A stretch of DNA of 5,889 nucleotides from an uncultured Clostridia bacterium (GCA_944381295.1 CALWKP010000284.1:1-5889); one strand, 5' to 3'. Positions 1-5,798 are shown, numbered from the stretch's first letter. The notes: generated from the sequence alone by a model not told the origin. A program made the numbers and translations.

Positions 1-296
1 GCCGCAAGCATCCTTGCAGCACTTTCCCCGGCCGAAAAACACGGCATATAGGAGCCCTCCGCATCCCGCGGACGCACCGAGACCCCAATTGCCGCCGGGG
101 AACACTGGTCCAGCAACGGGCACAATACTTCCGGAAGCTGATGCACATGGTGAAACACCGCATCACTCTGGCGCAGCCCAAGCTGTCCCTCTTTCACCGG
201 GAGCAGTTTTTTCTGCTGGACGATCTTTCCATCCTCATAGTATGCCGCAGACGTCGTGTAATTACTGGTATCGATCCCGAAAAATTTACGCGTCAT
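1..296 (-). CDS. TsaD/Kae1-like (ASKHA-fold) protein, N-terminal part, cut by the window edge
   Basis: The frame is open from an ATG at 296 to the left edge, giving 98 codons and no stop, so the gene is truncated by the window and not broken. The protein opens with MTRKFFGIDTSNYTTS, the phosphate-1 motif of ASKHA ATPases as found in TsaD/Kae1/Gcp proteins. It continues with LLPVKEGQLGLRQSDAVFHH (residues 31-50) and GVSVRPRDAEGSYMP (71-85). These resemble a shorter clostridial TsaD paralogue often labelled O-sialoglycoprotein endopeptidase or Kae1-like protein. True TsaD makes the t6A37 tRNA modification with TsaB, TsaE and TsaC; whether this paralogue does so is unknown. The usual metal-binding HxxxH motif of TsaD would lie beyond the edge, so it cannot be judged. 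The start lies inside the last codons of nusB (11-bp overlap), which implies cotranscription and translational coupling. A weak AAAGGA sequence sits about 11 bases upstream. Confidence 0.8.
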   Translation of the reverse strand, partial: MTRKFFGIDTSNYTTSAAYYEDGKIVQQKKLLPVKEGQLGLRQSDAVFHHVHQLPEVLCPLLDQCSPAAIGVSVRPRDAEGSYMPCFSAGESAARMLA

Positions 297-693
297 GCTG
301 TTCCAGATCCTTTGCCACAGAGCCCAGCACTCCGTTAATGAACGGGGCATCCTCGGCGCCGCCGTATTTTTTTGCAAGGTCTACTGCTTCGTTGATCGAC
401 ACGCTCACCGGGATATCATCCTCAAACATCATCTCATAAATTGCCAGCCGCAAAAGCGCTAACGCCACCTTCGACAGCCGGTTCATCTTCCAGCCGCGGA
501 TATTCTTTTCGATCTCTGCATCGATCAGGGATTCCTGTGCTTCCGCTCCCATCGCAAGCTTCTCGGCAAATTCTGATAAAATGAGGTCCCTGGCCATCCC
601 TGCATTATCGATAATATGGTCAATGCTGTCTTCATTCATACTGCGCTCAAACAACAGGGCAAATGCCTGTTCTCTTGATTCCCGTCTGTTCAT
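286..693 (-). CDS. nusB: Transcription antitermination factor NusB
   Basis: This 135-residue all-helical RNA-binding protein matches the usual NusB length. NusB binds boxA RNA with NusE (ribosomal protein S10) and joins the NusA/NusG antitermination complex that aids rRNA transcription. Family hallmarks are visible: the N-terminal NRRESREQAFALLFE segment, NRLSKVALALLRLAIYEM near residues 69-86, and the C-terminal SVSINEAVDLAKKYG followed by FINGVLG. The frame is open further upstream to 750. The ATG at 693 is preferred because it begins the conserved N-terminus and has a GGAGG at 699-703, five bases away; the extra upstream residues would read through the terminator hairpin. The stop overlaps the start of the Kae1-like gene. 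Upstream lie a promoter and an intrinsic terminator, so expression may be controlled in the leader. Confidence 0.97.
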   Translation of the reverse strand: MNRRESREQAFALLFERSMNEDSIDHIIDNAGMARDLILSEFAEKLAMGAEAQESLIDAEIEKNIRGWKMNRLSKVALALLRLAIYEMMFEDDIPVSVSINEAVDLAKKYGGAEDAPFINGVLGSVAKDLEQHDA

Positions 694-694
694 G

Positions 695-802
695 CTATCC
701 TCCAAAAAAATAACCCTCCACGTTTGTGGAGGGTTTGAGTTTCCGGACACCGCTAAACTTCCTGTGTGTCCTTCCGATCCTGTTCCAGCAAGAAATTCCC
801 AT
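695..802 (-). CDS. Possible 35-residue leader ORF upstream of nusB
   Basis: An ATG at 802 opens a 35-codon frame that ends with TAG at 697-695, one base before the nusB ATG. It runs through the whole terminator hairpin, the T-run (encoding Tyr-Phe-Phe) and the nusB Shine-Dalgarno (encoding Gly-Gly). The peptide begins MGISCWNRIG and is rich in basic residues. It has no recognised domain and no membrane segment. The ribosome-binding site is weak, with only AAGG a short distance upstream. Under a uniform codon model a frame of this length stays open by chance in roughly one case in five, so coding is not shown. If translated, a ribosome here would disrupt the terminator and feed directly into nusB. 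Confidence 0.25.
   Translation of the reverse strand: MGISCWNRIGRTHRKFSGVRKLKPSTNVEGYFFGG
699..703 (-). promoter_or_regulatory. Shine-Dalgarno sequence of nusB, adjoining the terminator T-run
   Basis: On the minus strand this reads GGAGG, five bases before the ATG at 693, and it decides the nusB start. It begins immediately after the seven-T tract of the terminator. The six bases TGGAGG (704-699) are complementary to CCTCCA in the first-transcribed arm of the terminator stem. That arm could therefore pair either with its hairpin partner or with this site. Confidence 0.85.
704..735 (-). terminator. Rho-independent terminator between spoIIIAH and nusB
   Basis: Read on the minus strand, AACCCTCCAC (735-726) pairs perfectly with GTGGAGGGTT (721-712) across a four-base loop. 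This ten-pair stem is followed by A and then seven T residues (710-704). That is the classical intrinsic terminator form for leftward transcription. On the plus strand the hairpin is followed only by TTTGAGTTT, so rightward termination is not supported. It lies 222 bases after the spoIIIAH stop and ends ten bases before the nusB ATG, downstream of the candidate nusB promoter. It can stop spoIIIA transcripts and also those starting at the nusB promoter. Confidence 0.92.
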
Positions 803-837
803 CAACGGGCCTTGCCTTTTCAAGCTTCCACCCGTTT

Positions 838-867
838 ATTATACCACAACAGTACCCGGACGGCCAA
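838..867 (-). promoter_or_regulatory. Candidate sigma-A type promoter for nusB
   Basis: On the minus strand a perfect TATAAT (843-838) is preceded by TG one base upstream (846-845), making an extended -10. TTGGCC (867-862) lies 18 bases further up and matches four of six bases of TTGACA. Transcription would be expected to start near 832-830, giving a leader of about 138 bases before nusB. It is placed after spoIIIAH, consistent with vegetative expression of nusB independent of the sporulation operon. Confidence 0.7.
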
Positions 868-957
868 TACCTGAAACAAAATTCACCCCTTGTTTTCTGA
901 TATTTTCCGTGCCCAGATGCGGTCTTCCTTCTTTCGGAAAAGGATGATGATTCTTCT

Positions 958-1539
958 TTATTTCGCCTCTACGATCTTGATCTTATCGTAAGCGACACCG
1001 GACTGTCCGCCGATGATGTCCTTAATCGCAATCGCTTCGTTCGGCAGCAGCCCGTCTGTTTTCACCACGACACTGCATTCCCCGTTTTCCAGGAACGCGA
1101 CACAGTCTGCAAATCCCTTTGCCTTAATGAGATTTTCAATGTTGCTTTCCTGTACCACGTTCTCGGCAATCACAGCGGCTTTTTCTACCGCTTCTTTTTT
1201 GGCAGCTTCATCACTTTCCGCGCTCTCCATGACACCTTCCAAGATCTCTACTGCGCTGTCCCGCGCTTTTTGCCGTGACAGCCGCGCTTCTGTGAAATAG
1301 GCATCTGCTTCCGCGTTTGCCGCTACGGTCTCCGGTTCTTCTTCCGCATTGACCTGTTCCGGGTCTTCCGATACGGTACCGCTTACCAACTGTGCTGTGC
1401 CCAATTCCTTTTCAGAAGTGACGGTATCCGTTACCAGAAGTCGGCTGTCGTCTGAAAACTGCCAGTTCAGATAGACCGCTGCTCCCAACGCTACCACCAA
1501 TGTCGCCAGCACAAGCTGCCTTTTTCCGATGCTCTTCAT
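958..1539 (-). CDS. spoIIIAH: Stage III sporulation protein AH (SpoIIIAH)
   Basis: This 193-residue mother-cell protein has one N-terminal membrane anchor (about residues 8-25, QLVLATLVVALGAAVYLNW). An acidic linker (about 57-80) and a long charged helix (about 81-130) follow. It ends in a compact ring-building (YscJ/FliF-like) domain closing with YDKIKIVEAK. In B. subtilis this domain binds forespore SpoIIQ, forming the channel that joins the two cells and helping engulfment. It is the last gene of the operon, 22 bases after spoIIIAG, and AGGAGG at 1548-1553 lies eight bases before the ATG. Two cysteines (146 and 155) bracket a predicted beta hairpin in the domain. The N-terminus and C-terminus both fit the family, so the assignment is firm. 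Confidence 0.95.
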   Translation of the reverse strand: MKSIGKRQLVLATLVVALGAAVYLNWQFSDDSRLLVTDTVTSEKELGTAQLVSGTVSEDPEQVNAEEEPETVAANAEADAYFTEARLSRQKARDSAVEILEGVMESAESDEAAKKEAVEKAAVIAENVVQESNIENLIKAKGFADCVAFLENGECSVVVKTDGLLPNEAIAIKDIIGGQSGVAYDKIKIVEAK

Positions 1540-1561
1540 AGAAAATTCCTCCTGTTTTCTT

Positions 1562-2146
1562 TCAGTTTTGCTTGATTACGCATACCCGCGCAGACGATAT
1601 GTTCAAAGCGGTCGTCACCGCATTAATGATATCTTGCTGTACCTTGGGATCATTTCCTCGGGAACAGAGTATCACCACCCCTTTGACTACCGGCTGCATC
1701 TCTGTTACCGCCAAGGCTTGTTGTCCGCCATCGGCATCCTTGATAATGATGTAGCCTGTTTCTAAACTGCTGTTTTCCTGGTTTCTTCCTCCGGAAGTGC
1801 TGTCTTCCGTCTTTTGCAGTGTCTCTTTGGCCTCCGTTGCATACACATATTCCGTCCCTTTTTCCAACGTCACCAATACTTTCGCATCCGTCCCCCCATT
1901 GATCCCGTTGACGATCTCTGTCAGCCCGGTTTCCAGTTTTTCCGTATACGTTTCCATATCCGATGTCCCGCTTTGCAGCTCCGCCATCTGACTGTTTTTT
2001 TCTTCGCCACCAAAAAAGCTGGAAAAAAAGATCAGCCCGATTCCAATCGCTCCCAATGCCAAAATGATCCTTCTGGACTTTCCGTTCCCCGCCAGCCGGT
2101 TCAACACCGAGATTCCCCGCTGTAATCCTTTTTCTTCATCCGCCAT
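1562..2146 (-). CDS. spoIIIAG: Stage III sporulation protein AG (SpoIIIAG)
   Basis: This protein has 194 residues. It has a basic cytoplasmic N-terminus, one membrane helix (about residues 26-45, ending LIFFSSFF) and an intermembrane-space domain. The family segments DAKVLVTLEKGTEYVYA (87-103) and VVKGVVILCSRGNDPKVQ (153-170) are clear, and the end is SSARVCVIK. In B. subtilis SpoIIIAG forms a large ring resembling type III secretion rings, within the mother cell-forespore channel. The ring-building domain there is split by an insertion; here the polar Ser/Gly/Asn-rich stretch around 114-130 sits in the matching place. It is somewhat shorter than the B. subtilis protein (about 229 residues). 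The start overlaps the end of spoIIIAF by 11 bp, with GGAGG nine bases upstream of the ATG. Confidence 0.95.
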   Translation of the reverse strand: MADEEKGLQRGISVLNRLAGNGKSRRIILALGAIGIGLIFFSSFFGGEEKNSQMAELQSGTSDMETYTEKLETGLTEIVNGINGGTDAKVLVTLEKGTEYVYATEAKETLQKTEDSTSGGRNQENSSLETGYIIIKDADGGQQALAVTEMQPVVKGVVILCSRGNDPKVQQDIINAVTTALNISSARVCVIKQN

Positions 2147-2603
2147 ACGCCGCTACCTCCGTTTCCAATCCCAATACTTCTTCCAAGTCAGCTTCTATTT
2201 CCTCTCCGCGGGCGGCGTCCTCTGCGGACAGGTATACGACAACCTTGTTAATTACTATGCCGTTATTCCCGTCGGTATCCATAAACAATTCGATATTTTT
2301 ACACAGAATTCCCGATTCATAAAGTGTTTGCGCCACGACTGACCGGATATTCCGTTCAGCCGCCTCATAAAACTGTTCCTGTACCACATCGGAAATTCCT
2401 GTGTCCACCTCCTCATAAACCGCAGAAAAATCAAAATCCGGGATTCCATTTCGGAACGGTGACAACATGGCACACACAAGGAATGCTCCCAACACCATAC
2501 GCATTGCCGGCTGAGAGCCTTTTCCCGGTACTAAAAACTGGAGCAGCGCTACCGCCAGTGCCGCCATACAGATCATCGCTGCCCATCCTCTGATTTCGTT
2601 CAT
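2136..2603 (-). CDS. spoIIIAF: Stage III sporulation protein AF (SpoIIIAF)
   Basis: This 155-residue protein has two N-terminal membrane helices (about residues 7-25 and 34-50). A soluble domain of about 100 residues ends in VVVYLSAEDA and a negatively charged tail. The C-terminal domain of the family has a ring-building fold like SpoIIIAG and AH and faces the intermembrane space. The frame is open upstream to 2666, but the ATG at 2603 is chosen. It begins the conserved MNEIRGW start, overlaps the spoIIIAE stop as ATGA, and has GGGAGG about nine bases upstream. A second GGAGG directly touches the ATG and is too close to serve. The four-base overlap with spoIIIAE implies translational coupling. 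Confidence 0.93.
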   Translation of the reverse strand: MNEIRGWAAMICMAALAVALLQFLVPGKGSQPAMRMVLGAFLVCAMLSPFRNGIPDFDFSAVYEEVDTGISDVVQEQFYEAAERNIRSVVAQTLYESGILCKNIELFMDTDGNNGIVINKVVVYLSAEDAARGEEIEADLEEVLGLETEVAAYGG

Positions 2604-3751
2604 CCTCCGTTTCCTCCCATCGCCAGGACTACCACGGTCGAAATCATTAATGCTGTCATACAGCACAGAACGATCGCCATCATGGTTTCTACCACCTTAC
2701 CGGAAGAACGCAGCAATCCCGAAATTCCCGGAAGCCCCAGGACATCCCCGATTCCGGCGCACAGGGCCAAACTCAGCATCCAGAGCAGACATTCCAAAAT
2801 TACGGGTAAAAAAAGAAAGGCCCCGGCAATCAGCCCAAACGCCCCTACGCCGGATTTCAGCAGCTTCACACTTCCCTGCACGGTTCCCATGGCATCCCCC
2901 AAAGCCCCTCCGACCAAAGGGACAAAGCTGCTGATTAAAAATTTAGCAGCCTTGGTCCCGGCGCTGTCCGCCGCCGCAGAAACTGCACTCTGTACCGTCA
3001 GCAAACCGGTAAACACTGCCATACAAAGCCCCAGAATCCACTTTACCGCTTTACTGAACAGCCCGCACAACCCAGACAAATTGATTTCGGGTGATACCGC
3101 TGAAACAATGGAAAGCGCGAGAAAAATATTTAATAATGGGACTAAAATCACCGCAGAAATTAGAGATACTGCATTTCCTGCGGCCGCCATCAGGATATTG
3201 TAAGTCCCCGCTGAGACCACCTGCCCGCTCGCCGCCATCAATCCCGCCAGGACAGGGGCGCACACCATCTGGAATCCCGCGGCGCCTTCGATCACCCCGG
3301 CCGCCCTCCCGATACATTCCACGACTGGTACAGTGACTGCTCCACACACGCACAGTGTTCCCACCATTCCGGCAACCTCTTCCATGGGCCTCCCGCCAAA
3401 CGATAATTTGATTCCGTTAAGCATCGAACACAGCAGCATTACCGCCAGCACGGATGCCGCCGCTCCCACAGGGCCTTTGGCTTTTTCCTTGGCAATGCGT
3501 GCGATTTCTTCAAAAACTTTCCCGGGACTGACCGTCCGTAATCCGTCAAGATCGGTTGGGGAAATCCTCAAACCTTCCAAAATCTCCTGCGTTTCGGGGT
3601 CTAAAGCATCCGGCAGTTCCTCTGCACCGCTTTCCTGTGCCTGGATTTCATAAATTTCTTCTGCTTCCGTAGGGTTTTCTACTGCAAAAACTTTTGGCGC
3701 AAAAAGGATTATGACCGCCAAAAGCAGCAAAAAACACAGTAATTTTTTCAT
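2600..3751 (-). CDS. spoIIIAE: Stage III sporulation protein AE (SpoIIIAE)
   Basis: This 383-residue polytopic membrane protein is the largest membrane component of the SpoIIIA complex. It starts with a signal-peptide-like segment (residues 1-23, MKKLLCFLLLLAVIILFAPK then VFA). An acidic, Glu-rich extracytoplasmic stretch (24-85) follows, then about seven or eight hydrophobic helices between roughly 95 and 377. The segment around 219-224 (VSPEIN) and SSFVPLVGGALGDAMGTV (274-291) are typical of the family. It is thought to act as the membrane channel or export-platform part of the complex. GGAGG lies seven bases before the ATG. The gap to spoIIIAD is three bases, and its stop overlaps the spoIIIAF start. 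Confidence 0.96.
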   Translation of the reverse strand: MKKLLCFLLLLAVIILFAPKVFAVENPTEAEEIYEIQAQESGAEELPDALDPETQEILEGLRISPTDLDGLRTVSPGKVFEEIARIAKEKAKGPVGAAASVLAVMLLCSMLNGIKLSFGGRPMEEVAGMVGTLCVCGAVTVPVVECIGRAAGVIEGAAGFQMVCAPVLAGLMAASGQVVSAGTYNILMAAAGNAVSLISAVILVPLLNIFLALSIVSAVSPEINLSGLCGLFSKAVKWILGLCMAVFTGLLTVQSAVSAAADSAGTKAAKFLISSFVPLVGGALGDAMGTVQGSVKLLKSGVGAFGLIAGAFLFLPVILECLLWMLSLALCAGIGDVLGLPGISGLLRSSGKVVETMMAIVLCCMTALMISTVVVLAMGGNGG

Positions 3752-3754
3752 CCT

Positions 3755-4144
3755 TTATCCTCCGATCAGCGAAAGGGCTGTGGAAGCAATATTTTCAAAC
3801 AAAGGAAGTGCCAGGGCTGCCACGGCAACCTTTCCCGCCAGCTCCACTTTGGCTGCAAGCGCACTCTCTCCCGCATCGCGGCAGGCATCTGCGGAAAACT
3901 GCGCTAAAAAACAAATTCCCAATGCTTTCAGCAAGATTACACCGTACTCCCCACTGAGTCCGGAAGCGGAAAGTAATTCTGTGATTCCCGATACAACAGG
4001 AAGTACTGCCGACATCACTTGAAGCAAAATCAACGCTCCCGCCGCCAACGCGATCGCTGCTGCATATTCCTGATGGTATCTTCTCAGCATTGCAGCTGTA
4101 ACTGCCGCAATCACCGCGATACCTGCAATTGCTGCTACTTCCAT
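3755..4144 (-). CDS. spoIIIAD: Stage III sporulation protein AD (SpoIIIAD)
   Basis: This 129-residue protein is almost wholly hydrophobic, with about four membrane helices. The segment KALGICFLAQFSADACRDAG (73-92), followed by ALAAKVELAGK (95-105), is the family signature. The frame could begin at a TTG at 4159, adding five residues and overlapping spoIIIAC. The ATG at 4144 gives the usual family start (ME followed by a helix) and a four-base gap, so I prefer it. The ribosome-binding site is poor (GGGTTATAGAG upstream), which fits translation coupled to spoIIIAC. Its first two helices resemble SpoIIIAC, a known internal relationship in this operon. The exact biochemical role in the complex is unsettled. 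Confidence 0.93.
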   Translation of the reverse strand: MEVAAIAGIAVIAAVTAAMLRRYHQEYAAAIALAAGALILLQVMSAVLPVVSGITELLSASGLSGEYGVILLKALGICFLAQFSADACRDAGESALAAKVELAGKVAVAALALPLFENIASTALSLIGG

Positions 4145-4148
4145 CGCT

Positions 4149-4343
4149 CTATAACCCAAAAATCGATTTGATTGCCTGGAACAGGGCGTCGATTTCCTGA
4201 ATCACCATCATCAGTACAACAATCAGCCCTGCCAGGGTCGTCATCATCGCTTGCTCTTCCCGTCCTGACCGGATCAGAAGCTGGTTCAGTACCGCAACAA
4301 TAATCCCGATTGCGGCTATTTTAAAAATCAGATCGACGTCCAT
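4149..4343 (-). CDS. spoIIIAC: Stage III sporulation protein AC (SpoIIIAC)
   Basis: This is a 64-residue protein with two membrane helices (about residues 5-23 and 32-52). A short polar loop, LIRSGREEQA (23-32), joins them. Its size and the sequence from MDVDLIFKIAAIG fit SpoIIIAC, which is about 65-68 residues in other spore formers. It is a small platform component of the mother-cell channel complex. The frame is open to 4400, but that longer form would add 19 charged residues not found in the family. The ATG at 4343 has an AGAGG five bases upstream. It lies 32 bases after the spoIIIAB stop, the largest gap within spoIIIA; I see no promoter or terminator there. Confidence 0.93.
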   Translation of the reverse strand: MDVDLIFKIAAIGIIVAVLNQLLIRSGREEQAMMTTLAGLIVVLMMVIQEIDALFQAIKSIFGL

Positions 4344-4375
4344 ATTGTCCTCTCCCGTCCGTTTTTCTTCCTTGT

Positions 4376-4867
4376 TCACCAAAGGATCAGCACTGCGCAT
4401 AACCCTCCGGATACCCCTAATGATAGATATAATTTTGCCTTGCTGTTCTTCTCCTGTTCCGCCTCTTTGAGGCGTGTTTCCGTTATTTTCCGGTAAAGTT
4501 CGCAGTGCGATGCCTGTCCTTGAAGGTCACTTGCTCCGAAACCTTTTCCAAATCCCCGGAACAATTCCCGATCTTCTTCCCGTATCCCTTCCCCGGCATC
4601 CCGCAGTCCGCACTCCCAAGCTTTCTGGAACCCCATTCCTTTTCGGCAGTACTCCGTGCATGATTGCAAAAACGGCAGTTCTCCGCCGTATTTTTCCACG
4701 ACTTTATCGACCGGCATCGCAGAATACCGAACCTCCGCTTCCACATTCGCAAGAAACTTTAAAAATTTTTCCAGCAACAGGGTCCTTTCGGCAAGTTTAC
4801 GCGATTCCGCATATCCCGCCAGAATGCAAGACATCGCTACCGCTGCTATCCCGATCCATTTCAGCAA
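4376..4867 (-). CDS. spoIIIAB: Stage III sporulation protein AB (SpoIIIAB), TTG start
   Basis: This 163-residue protein has a hydrophobic N-terminal segment (about residues 3-19), a cytoplasmic helical domain and a C-terminal membrane helix (about 145-162, ending CAVLILW). The domain resembles the GspF type II secretion platform, and it pairs functionally with the SpoIIIAA ATPase. Family marks are FLKFLANVEAEVRYSAMP (35-52) and GFGKGFGASDLQGQ (105-118). The start codon is TTG at 4867. It is chosen because the following LKWIG matches the conserved family beginning (MLK plus a helix). A GGTGA five bases upstream can pair with 16S rRNA. This start lies 71 bp inside the end of spoIIIAA, an unusually long overlap for this operon. 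Confidence 0.92.
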   Translation of the reverse strand: MLKWIGIAAVAMSCILAGYAESRKLAERTLLLEKFLKFLANVEAEVRYSAMPVDKVVEKYGGELPFLQSCTEYCRKGMGFQKAWECGLRDAGEGIREEDRELFRGFGKGFGASDLQGQASHCELYRKITETRLKEAEQEKNSKAKLYLSLGVSGGLCAVLILW

Positions 4868-5798
4868 TCAGTTCACCCGCTTTATAAATTCCTGTCAAAC
4901 CTCCAGGGGTCCTGGCGCCTAAAACAGCCACCCATCCGAATGCTCCGGTTTTCAGCAAATCCCTGGCCTGTTTCCTACGCAGCAAGCTTTTTTTATCCGC
5001 CGCATGGATGCTTGCGATCACCGCCGCGCCTGCATTCAACCCTTCCTGAACCGCTGTACAATCCTGTTCCCCGCCAAGCTCGTCACAGATGATAAATTCC
5101 GGGGCAAAGGAACGTACTGCCTGTTGGATTCCTTCCCCTTTCGGATACCCATCCAGCACATCGCTATCTCCCAGGTCGTTCTGCGCCTCACCCAAATAAG
5201 TGGCGGCCAGCTCGCCGCGTTCGTCCACAACCGTCACCCGACGGAATCCCATTTTCCGCGAAGCCAGCTGACGCGCTAAATCCCGCAGCAGCGTTGTTTT
5301 CCCGCTGGACGGCGGCCCTGCTACCAGTACGCCGTCTTCCAGGCTTTCCCCCAAACGTTCGATCAGCCTGTCCGAACATCCTTTGACTTCCCGGGCGATC
5401 CGGATATTCAGAGACGAAATTTCCCGCAGCGCGCTGATTTCCCCTCCGGACATTACGGCGGTCCCACAGACGCCTACGCGGTGCCCTCCCCGGATGGTGA
5501 TATATCCGCTGCGGATCTCCTCCTGGTGACTGTATACCGAATCGCCGCAAATGCGACGGAAACTTTCTTCTACGTCCTGCTTTTCCGCCCTGATGACGCT
5601 TGGGCCGCCGCAGGTCTCTGGAGACCCGTCTTCTCGCAGGAAAAATACTTCTTTCCCATAGACGATCATGACAGGACGACCTGTCCGTATTCGGATTTCC
5701 TGGGCTTTTTCCTTCAGCCAATCCGGCGCTAAAAACAAACTTTTACAGATTTTTCCACTCACCACAACCGCCGCTTCGTGAAACGGTTCCCTTTTCAT
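4797..5798 (-). CDS. spoIIIAA: Stage III sporulation protein AA (SpoIIIAA), AAA-type ATPase
   Basis: This is a 333-residue cytoplasmic ATPase related to the type II/IV secretion (GspE/VirB11) ATPases, and it would power the SpoIIIA-SpoIIQ channel. Numbering from the ATG at 5798, it shows EIRIRTGRPV (34-43) in the N-terminal domain. GPPSSGKTT (161-169) is the Walker A motif, VVDERGELA (190-198) the aspartate-box-like segment, FIICDELGG (235-243) the Walker B and ASIHA (262-266) the histidine box. All key residues are intact. The frame is also open to a GTG at 5864 and an ATG at 5819. The ATG at 5798 has AGGGGG seven bases upstream and gives a normal length, but the 5819 start cannot be excluded. 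The last 20 or so residues after GELIAEMD lie over spoIIIAB in another frame. Confidence 0.93.
   Translation of the reverse strand: MKREPFHEAAVVVSGKICKSLFLAPDWLKEKAQEIRIRTGRPVMIVYGKEVFFLREDGSPETCGGPSVIRAEKQDVEESFRRICGDSVYSHQEEIRSGYITIRGGHRVGVCGTAVMSGGEISALREISSLNIRIAREVKGCSDRLIERLGESLEDGVLVAGPPSSGKTTLLRDLARQLASRKMGFRRVTVVDERGELAATYLGEAQNDLGDSDVLDGYPKGEGIQQAVRSFAPEFIICDELGGEQDCTAVQEGLNAGAAVIASIHAADKKSLLRRKQARDLLKTGAFGWVAVLGARTPGGLTGIYKAGELIAEMDRDSSGSDVLHSGGICGIA

Larger units (their letters stand above)
694..957 (-). other. Intergenic region between spoIIIAH and nusB (nusB leader)
   Basis: This 264-base gap has no well-supported gene. From right to left it holds about 90 bases of spacer with a weak long-loop inverted repeat (TTTTCCG with CGGAAAA), then the promoter, the leader with a GGACAC/GTGTCC inverted repeat (771-766 with 750-745), the terminator and the nusB ribosome-binding site. 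I recognise no known riboswitch class in the leader. No remnant of accB, accC or an asp23-family gene, which lie here in some relatives, is apparent. Confidence 0.8.

Noticed and set aside
14..439. Plus-strand open frames across the window, such as 14-439 and 2682-3203
   Set aside because: They lie antisense to strongly conserved genes, have low-complexity Ser/Pro/Ala-rich translations with no family resemblance, and lack good ribosome-binding sites.
804..836. AACGGG/CCCGTT hairpin at the start of the nusB leader
   Set aside because: The expected transcription start (about 832-830) lies within the first arm, so the full stem is probably not in the RNA.
901..940. TTTTCCG/CGGAAAA inverted repeat after spoIIIAH as an operon terminator
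   Set aside because: The loop is about 25 bases, the stem is AT-rich, and no T-run follows.
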